Source: Candidatus Kinetoplastibacterium desouzaii TCC079E (GTDB lineage Bacteria; Pseudomonadota; Gammaproteobacteria; Burkholderiales; Burkholderiaceae_B). From it: DNA of 64,000 nt. A program made the position numbers and the translations under genes. The stretch's first letter is position 1; each line of letters opens with the position of its first letter. The stretch covers positions 372,001 through 436,000 of the forward strand of contig NC_020294.1 of NCBI RefSeq assembly GCF_000340795.1. Reading direction: 5' to 3'. Under the pieces are notes generated by a model that was not told the DNA's origin, ran no database searches, and was given only the letters and a program-made list of their open reading frames with translations. Positions 58,548 to 64,000 of the stretch are shown here, piece by piece.

Positions 58548-59420
58548 CTATTTAACATTAGAACATTTCATAAACTGAAAAAAATCCGAAGTTGGATCTA
58601 CTATTAATGTATCATTTTTAGTAGCAAATGATTTTTTATAAGCCTCTAAACTTTTATAGAATTTATAAAAATTATGATTTTTTCCAAAAGATGATGCATA
58701 AATAGCACTTGCCTCAGCATCACCTTCACCCATAATAATTTGAGCACGAGTATTAGCTTTAGCAAGTATTTCCTCTCGAGATCTATCAGCTTCAGCTCTA
58801 ATTTTCTCACTTTCTGCAGCACCTATAGATCTTAATTCATTTGCAACTCTAGTTCTTTCTGCTTCCATTCTTCTATATACAGATTTAGAAATTTCTGGGG
58901 CAAATTCTATTCTACGCAATCTTACATCTACTATTTCAACACCTAAAGGTTTAGCTCTGGAAGCAACATTATTGAGAATTTCAGTCATAATTTTACCTCT
59001 TTCTACTGAAACTACCTCTTTTACAGTTCTAATATTTACAGAAGCATTTAAAGCATCTCTAATTTGCGCTTGCAATCTTTCTTTAGCTGCTCTTTCATTA
59101 CCTCCAAAAGTAATATAAAAAAGTTTAGGATTAGCAATTCTCCATTTTACAAAAGAATCAATCGATAAATTTTTCTTTTCAGAAGTCTGAATGCGTTCAG
59201 CATCTTTAGATTCTATAGTTAAAATTCTTTTATCAAGAAATTCTACATTTTGAAAAGGAGCTGGTAATTTAAAGTAAAGACCTGGTGTACTAATCTCTCT
59301 ACTAATTTCACCAAGAGAAAAAACTAATGCATGGCTACGCTCATTTATTACAAATAATGTAGAACTTGCAAAAAAGCATATAATTAAAAAACCACACAAT
59401 ATTGAAAATACACGTTGCAT
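58548..59420 (-). CDS. hflC: HflC, SPFH-domain protease modulator
   Basis: HflC with HflK forms a large periplasm-facing membrane complex that surrounds and modulates the FtsH protease. It is 290 aa: one N-terminal membrane helix (about residues 5-26), the SPFH/band-7 domain (ISTPGLYFKLPAPFQNVEFLDKR) and the C-terminal coiled coil of alternating Arg/Glu/Ala (RMEAERTRVANELRSIGAAE). It is 17 bases after hflK on the same strand. FtsH is not in this window. Confidence 0.95.
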   Translation of the reverse strand: MQRVFSILCGFLIICFFASSTLFVINERSHALVFSLGEISREISTPGLYFKLPAPFQNVEFLDKRILTIESKDAERIQTSEKKNLSIDSFVKWRIANPKLFYITFGGNERAAKERLQAQIRDALNASVNIRTVKEVVSVERGKIMTEILNNVASRAKPLGVEIVDVRLRRIEFAPEISKSVYRRMEAERTRVANELRSIGAAESEKIRAEADRSREEILAKANTRAQIIMGEGDAEASAIYASSFGKNHNFYKFYKSLEAYKKSFATKNDTLIVDPTSDFFQFMKCSNVK

Positions 59421-59437
59421 ATAAATATCTTTATAAA

Positions 59438-60712
59438 TTAATACGATGAACGATCACGTCTTATTTTTTTTTCTACAGAATTACTACTAGAAGAATCATT
59501 GTTATTAACAATCACATCCTTCTCATCATCCTTTGATGATTCAGAATTATAAAAATTATTATAATCAAATGAATGATCTCCAGAAAGAATTGAGTTGTTA
59601 TCTTTATTGTTTTTAGTCTCAAGAGGTAATAATAAAATATTATTATTTTTTACATCAATCATCAACTTATTAGATTTAGAAAATATACTTTCCATAGTTT
59701 CCAAATAAATTCTACTTCTTGTTATTTCTGGAGCATTTTCATACTCACGCAAAACACTAGAAAAACGAGCTGCATTACCTCTAGCCTCACCTATAGTTTT
59801 TGCTTTATATCCTTCTGCTTGTTCTATTGCTCTAGAAGCTTGACCACTGGCTAATGGTATAACTTGATTAGCATAAGCATAACCTTCATTAATTTTTCTT
59901 TCTCTATCTTGACCAGCTTTTACAGCATCATCAAAAGCTGCCTGAACTTGCTCTGGTGGTTGTACATTTTGTATAGCAACAGCTGTTATTTGAATTCCTG
60001 TATTATAATTATCTAGTATACTTTGCATCAATTTTTGAACTTCTAATGTTACTAAAGTCCTACCTTCATACAAAACAAAATCCATGGTTTTTTTTCCAAC
60101 AATTTCACGCATAGCAGTCTCAGCTGATTGTCTTACAGAATCGTCAGGGTCACGAGTTTTAAACAAGTAATTAGTTGCTCCATTTTCACTCAATCGATAT
60201 TGAACGACAAACTGCATATCAACTATATTTTCATCAGTTGTCAACATTAGAGATTCAGATAAAATCTTATTTTGAGAACTGCCTCTAAAACCAACTTCAA
60301 ATGTACGTAAATTAGATAAATTAACTAATTCATGATGTTCTATAGGATAAGGAAGTCTCCATCTAAAGCCTGCCTGAGCTGTTCTATTATATTTTCCAAA
60401 TCTAGTGATAACAGAAACCTGTCCTTCTTTAACTATAAAAAAACTACTTATTATCCATAAAAACAAACAAAATATAATAAAAGACCACAATAATAAACCA
60501 GTGTTTCTATTATTAAATTCAGGAAAACCACTTCTAGGATGTTTTTTTTCTTTTATTCCAAAAAAACTATATATTTTTTTAGTGAAATCATTCCAAATAT
60601 CATCTAAATCTGGAGGATTGTTATTCATGTCTTTATTAGAATCAGAATGATCATTATTTTTACCACGTCCCCAATTAGAATGATCTAAACTAAATATTTT
60701 TAAAATTCTCAA
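59438..60712 (-). CDS. hflK: HflK, SPFH-domain protease modulator
   Basis: HflK is the partner of HflC in the FtsH-modulating complex. It is 424 aa and starts with TTG (60712) so that the first residues KIFSLDHSNWGRGKNN match the family's KxFSLxDPxWGRG start; no ATG lies before residue 29. One membrane helix is at about residues 71-92. The SPFH part contains EGQVSVITRFGKYNRTAQAGFRW and the VQPPEQVQAAFDDAVKAGQDRER coiled region. The first 23 bases overlap the end of hflX. The tail is Asn/Ser/Asp-rich and ends RRDRSSY. Confidence 0.94.
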   Translation of the reverse strand: MRILKIFSLDHSNWGRGKNNDHSDSNKDMNNNPPDLDDIWNDFTKKIYSFFGIKEKKHPRSGFPEFNNRNTGLLLWSFIIFCLFLWIISSFFIVKEGQVSVITRFGKYNRTAQAGFRWRLPYPIEHHELVNLSNLRTFEVGFRGSSQNKILSESLMLTTDENIVDMQFVVQYRLSENGATNYLFKTRDPDDSVRQSAETAMREIVGKKTMDFVLYEGRTLVTLEVQKLMQSILDNYNTGIQITAVAIQNVQPPEQVQAAFDDAVKAGQDRERKINEGYAYANQVIPLASGQASRAIEQAEGYKAKTIGEARGNAARFSSVLREYENAPEITRSRIYLETMESIFSKSNKLMIDVKNNNILLLPLETKNNKDNNSILSGDHSFDYNNFYNSESSKDDEKDVIVNNNDSSSSNSVEKKIRRDRSSY

Positions 60713-61799
60713 CGTTTTGCCTCACTGTATTACTAATTTTAGCTATTGCATTACGCAAATAATCTATCCCTGCATTCTTTGCAGCACTTAAAAACACACT
60801 ACTAATTAAACCATCTGAATCATATTCTACCCTAGGTTGAAGATTAGACAAATCAATTTTGTTATAAACCATAATAGTAGGAATATTAGAAGCACCTATT
60901 TCCTTAATGACACTATTAACATTAGCAATTTGTTCATGATAGTTTTCATTAAAAACATCTACAACATGTAATAACAAATCAGCAGACGATGCTTCATAGA
61001 GAGTTGCATGAAACGAATCAATTAAACTATGGGGTAAATCACGTATAAAACCAACAGTATCAGAAAGAACAATATTTTTATTAATACTATTATTTATCCA
61101 AATATTACGAGACGTTGTATCTAATGTTGCAAATAATTGATCTGCAACATAAGTATTTTCTTTAGCCAAAATATTAAATAATGTAGATTTTCCAGAATTA
61201 GTATAACCAACTAAAGAAACAGAAAAAGCTCTGTTCTTTTCACGTAAACTTCTTTGCGAATCACGTCTAAGTCTTAATTTTTTAATACGGTCTTTTAAAA
61301 TTTTAACCTTGTCATTTATAATACGTCGATCCATTTCCAATTGGGATTCCCCTGGACCTCGCATACCAATACCACCTCGTTGTCTTTCTAAATGAGTCCA
61401 CATTCTAGTTAAGCGTGTTGATAGATATTCCAATTGAGCTAACTCAACTTGAAGTTTACCTTCATGACTTTTTGCTCTAAGCGCAAAAATATCTAATATC
61501 AAAGAAATTCTATCAACTACTCTTACTTTCCATATAGATTCTAGATTTCTTTGCTGAGATGGTGATAATGGTTGATCAAACAAAACTACTTCTATTGAAT
61601 TATTTGTTAATAAAATAGTAGATATTTCTTCAACTTTACCTTTCCCAATAAAATATTTTTTATCTGGCTTGTCTCTCTTAACAACAATATATTCAGAAAC
61701 AACAGCTCCAGCTGATTCAGCTAACATAAAAAATTCTTTCAAGTTTTCATTAAAAAAAATATTATTATTTAAGTTAACCCCAATTATCAAAGATTTCAT
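60690..61799 (-). CDS. hflX: Ribosome-associated GTPase HflX
   Basis: HflX is a GTPase that splits stalled 70S ribosomes, important under stress. It is 369 aa. The N-terminal HflX domain has KPDKKYFIGKGKVEEI and FDQPLSPSQQRNLE, the linker has GGIGMRGPGESQLEMDRR, and the G domain has GYTNSGKSTLFN (G1), DTVGFIRDLPHSLI (G3) and YNKIDL (G4). It lies between hfq and hflK; the hfq-hflX-hflK-hflC order is conserved in proteobacteria. The last 23 bases overlap hflK. Confidence 0.96.
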   Translation of the reverse strand: MKSLIIGVNLNNNIFFNENLKEFFMLAESAGAVVSEYIVVKRDKPDKKYFIGKGKVEEISTILLTNNSIEVVLFDQPLSPSQQRNLESIWKVRVVDRISLILDIFALRAKSHEGKLQVELAQLEYLSTRLTRMWTHLERQRGGIGMRGPGESQLEMDRRIINDKVKILKDRIKKLRLRRDSQRSLREKNRAFSVSLVGYTNSGKSTLFNILAKENTYVADQLFATLDTTSRNIWINNSINKNIVLSDTVGFIRDLPHSLIDSFHATLYEASSADLLLHVVDVFNENYHEQIANVNSVIKEIGASNIPTIMVYNKIDLSNLQPRVEYDSDGLISSVFLSAAKNAGIDYLRNAIAKISNTVRQNVENFKNI

Positions 61800-61881
61800 A
61801 AAAAATTTAAACAGAAAAATATAAACTCATCTAAATTAGCAAGATAGGACTTGTAATTATAGACACATGTGAAATAAAAAA

Positions 61882-62118
61882 TTATTCTGTGTCAAAATCT
61901 TCCTGAAAACTTACTGCCCTAGATGGAACAACAGTAGAAATAGCATGTTTATACACCATTTGAGTAACTGTATTTCTTAACAAAACAACATATTGATCAA
62001 ATGCCTCTATTTGACCTTGCAACTTAATTCCATTAACCAAATAAATTGATACAGGAACATGATCCTTACGTAATTTGTTTAAGAATGGATCCTGAAGAGT
62101 TTGCCCTTTATTATTCAT
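61882..62118 (-). CDS. hfq: RNA chaperone Hfq
   Basis: Hfq forms hexamer rings that pair small RNAs with mRNAs. It is 78 aa, the short betaproteobacterial form with almost no C-terminal tail. Sm motif 1 is [21 protein letters not shown], with Gln in [10 protein letters not shown] binding RNA on the proximal face, and Sm motif 2 is [13 protein letters not shown]. Retaining it suggests that small-RNA regulation is still present. It is followed by hflX after 82 bases and preceded by a 311-base spacer. Confidence 0.97.
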   Translation of the reverse strand: MNNKGQTLQDPFLNKLRKDHVPVSIYLVNGIKLQGQIEAFDQYVVLLRNTVTQMVYKHAISTVVPSRAVSFQEDFDTE

Positions 62119-62429
62119 TATCTATATTCCATATGTTTGTTATAAATATTATCTATTACATGAAAAATTTAGTATTTTACAATCACCAAAAGCAAAAATA
62201 ATTACAAAGAAACACAATAAATACACGTCCAGCAATTATATAAAAGACCAATGCAATTTTTATATAACAATAAGATTATTAAAAATAACTATCTGTAATA
62301 CCTATATAATACACTATCAAATAATAAGTAATACTTCTTATTGAACTAATATTCACAAGATTATTTTAGATTTACATAAAATATGTTGCGAATATACACA
62401 CCAATATAAAAAATCAAAAAAATACAAAA
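62119..62429. other. Non-coding spacer between der and hfq
   Basis: 311 bases with no credible gene, very rich in A and T. It must carry the hfq promoter and the end of the der transcript. I saw no strong dyad, tRNA or repeat; short runs such as AATAATAAGTAATACTTCTTATTG are only loosely self-complementary. Confidence 0.6.
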
Positions 62430-63764
62430 TCAAACATAAGGATTATTAGATGATTTAAAATCAATTCTTAAAGGAGTACCAGTTAAAGAAAACTCTTTTC
62501 TAAAGAAAGACTCCAAGAATCTAACATAAGACTTAGGTATTAAATCAAGAGAGTTACCATGAATAACAATCACAGGTGGATTCTGACCTCCTTGATGAGC
62601 ATAACGCATTTTAGGTCTTAATATATTCTTTTTTGGTGGAGGTTGTTTTTCTACTGCTAATTTTAACAATCTATTAATTTTAGGAGTTGATAAATTAGCA
62701 AAAGTTGATTCATAAGCTTCATTTATAGAATCAAATAGAGATCGAATATTATATTTTTTGATAGCTGAAATCATATGCATTCTTGCAAAAGATAAAAAAT
62801 GCATTTTTCTTTGAAAAGTTCTTTCTATATTTTTCATTTCTTCTGGTTTTACTGAATCACATTTATTAATTGCAATTACAATTGCCTTACCTGACTCTAG
62901 TATAAAACCTGCAATATGAGCATCTTGCTCAGAAATATCACTACAAGCATCAAGAACTAACAATACAACATTACTAGACTCTATTGATTGCAATGTTTTT
63001 ACAACTGAAAATTTTTCAACATAATCAAAAACCTTACTTTTCTTTCTTATTCCTGCTGTGTCTACTAATACATAATTCCTGTCTTTAATTGAAAAATCTA
63101 CATCTATAGAATCCTTAGTTGTTCCCGGCATATCAAAAGCAATTAATCTTTCTTCTCCAATAATAGAATTAATAAGAGTTGATTTACCAACATTAGGTTT
63201 CCCTACTATAGCTAACCTAATATTATTATTTGATGGTGGATCAATATCTAAATCGTTTTCTGTTGGAAAATCTGATAAAGCAGATTCAAAAAGATTATAT
63301 ATACCATCACCATGAGAAGATGAGATTAAATATGGTTTACCTAATCCCATCTTATAAAAATCACTATCAAATTTTTCTAAAGACATGCCTTCAGATTTAT
63401 TAATTGCCATAAATATACGTTTATTAGCAATTTTACGTAACATTTTAGCAATTTCATAATCTTGATTACATATACCAGAACGAGCATCTAGTAAAAATAT
63501 TATAACATCAGACTCTAAAATAGCTTGATTAGTTTGAGATGCAATCTTGGCAGAAAAAACATCTTTAGAATTTGGCTCAAGGCCTCCTGTATCAATAACA
63601 ATAAATTTATGAAACGCTATATTAGCTTCGCCATAGTGTCTATCACGCGTCAATCCTGGAAAATCAGCTACTATAGCGTTCCTTGTTTTTGTTAAACGAT
63701 TAAACAATGTAGATTTACCTACGTTCGTTCTTCCAACTAAAGAAATTACTGGTTTATAAGACAC
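62430..63764 (-). CDS. der: Ribosome biogenesis GTPase Der (EngA)
   Basis: Der is a double-GTPase needed for maturation of the 50S subunit. It is 444 aa and begins with GTG (63764). G domain 1 has GRTNVGKSTLFNRL and DTGGLE; G domain 2 has GKPNVGKSTLINSI, DTAGIRKKSK and NKCD. The C-terminal KH-like domain is visible (PPKKNILRPKMRYAHQGGQN, HGNSLDLIPKSYVRFLE). The gene lies 27 bases after bamB on the same strand and before hfq. Confidence 0.97.
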   Translation of the reverse strand: MSYKPVISLVGRTNVGKSTLFNRLTKTRNAIVADFPGLTRDRHYGEANIAFHKFIVIDTGGLEPNSKDVFSAKIASQTNQAILESDVIIFLLDARSGICNQDYEIAKMLRKIANKRIFMAINKSEGMSLEKFDSDFYKMGLGKPYLISSSHGDGIYNLFESALSDFPTENDLDIDPPSNNNIRLAIVGKPNVGKSTLINSIIGEERLIAFDMPGTTKDSIDVDFSIKDRNYVLVDTAGIRKKSKVFDYVEKFSVVKTLQSIESSNVVLLVLDACSDISEQDAHIAGFILESGKAIVIAINKCDSVKPEEMKNIERTFQRKMHFLSFARMHMISAIKKYNIRSLFDSINEAYESTFANLSTPKINRLLKLAVEKQPPPKKNILRPKMRYAHQGGQNPPVIVIHGNSLDLIPKSYVRFLESFFRKEFSLTGTPLRIDFKSSNNPYV

Positions 63765-63791
63765 GATAAAAAAATTAAAAAATATTAAACA

Positions 63792-64000
63792 TCAAAAATT
63801 TATAAAAGTTAACCTACCATCCATAGTATGCAATAAAACACCATTGCAAGTTGGAATAATAGGAGATAGCATTAATCTATTAACTTTTACTCTGGTAAAA
63901 ATAGAAACATCATTGTTAGGAGTAACATATAAAAAACCATCATGGTCAGCAAAAATAATATAATTATCTTTCAATAAAGGAATTGTCTTGTCTACTAATC
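63792..64000 (-). CDS. bamB: Outer-membrane assembly lipoprotein BamB, C-terminal part (cut by window)
   Basis: BamB is a beta-propeller lipoprotein of the BAM complex, which inserts beta-barrel proteins in the outer membrane. Only about 69 codons are visible, open to the right edge. They include the last blades with the PQQ-like repeats FADHDGFLYVT and GVLLHTMDGRLTFI, which end in the family's usual way. The position directly upstream of der is the standard bamB-der arrangement; that context carries much of the call, since the visible part is short. Confidence 0.82.
   Translation of the reverse strand, partial: LVDKTIPLLKDNYIIFADHDGFLYVTPNNDVSIFTRVKVNRLMLSPIIPTCNGVLLHTMDGRLTFINF

Overview
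The window is a compact, strongly A+T-rich bacterial chromosome segment packed with conserved single-copy housekeeping genes. I see no insertion sequence, prophage, CRISPR array or defence island. Gene order is typical of Betaproteobacteria, and of Burkholderiales in particular: bamB-der-hfq-hflX-hflK-hflC-hisZ-purA, rpsU-dnaG-rpoD, ygfZ/mltG-tmk-holB-tatD, rpsF-priB-rpsR-rplI and lpxA-lpxB-rnhB. That order, the low G+C, the short spacers and the thinned operons suggest a reduced-genome betaproteobacterial symbiont. The best guess is an Alcaligenaceae endosymbiont of trypanosomatids (Candidatus Kinetoplastibacterium type). This is an inference from order and composition, not from a database match.

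Layout. 0-13 kb: lipid A genes (lpxA partial, lpxB), rnhB, the divergent ppsR/ppsA pair, smpB, rnfH, a VIT-family metal transporter, ygfZ, then the mltG-tmk-holB-tatD run and a two-piece lipoate-protein ligase. 13-24.5 kb: guaA, guaB, the pyruvate-uptake pair cstA/ybdD, the largest non-coding gap (about 0.5 kb), psd, a zinc alcohol dehydrogenase, recG, ridA and fpr. 24.5-37 kb: hemW, rdgB, argF, tRNA-Val, hupB, rlmB, rnr, tRNA-Leu, tRNA-Met, purB, mnmA, aroG and tldD. 37-44.5 kb: pepN, fbp, hom, a Mth938-like gene, a PrxQ peroxiredoxin and pdxA. 44.5-64 kb: an almost unbroken minus-strand block: dnaB, the rplI-rpsR-priB-rpsF ribosomal operon, folE2-dxs-xseB, tRNA-Ile(CAU), rpoD, dnaG, rpsU, purA, hisZ, hflC, hflK, hflX, hfq, der and bamB (partial).

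How the genes fit together. Replication and transcription are covered by holB, dnaB, dnaG, priB and rpoD. Purine synthesis is covered by guaA, guaB, purA and purB. CstA/YbdD (pyruvate import), PpsA with its regulator PpsR (pyruvate to PEP) and Fbp form a coherent gluconeogenic entry route, which suggests feeding on host pyruvate. argF, hisZ, aroG, hom, folE2, pdxA and dxs are single pieces of amino acid, cofactor and isoprenoid pathways whose other steps must lie elsewhere or in the host. Several usual neighbours are missing at their expected places: ispA between xseB and dxs, and ratA beside rnfH.

Regulation is sparse. Convergent gene pairs are often separated by perfect dyads that act as shared terminators, including a 44-bp perfect palindrome between fbp and hom. 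I found no clearly undescribed multi-gene system. The most notable points are the bipartite lipoate ligase, the pyruvate/gluconeogenesis set, the missing ispA, operator-like palindromes at ppsR/ppsA and rnr/tRNA-Leu, and a terminator-like hairpin lodged between two tRNA genes.
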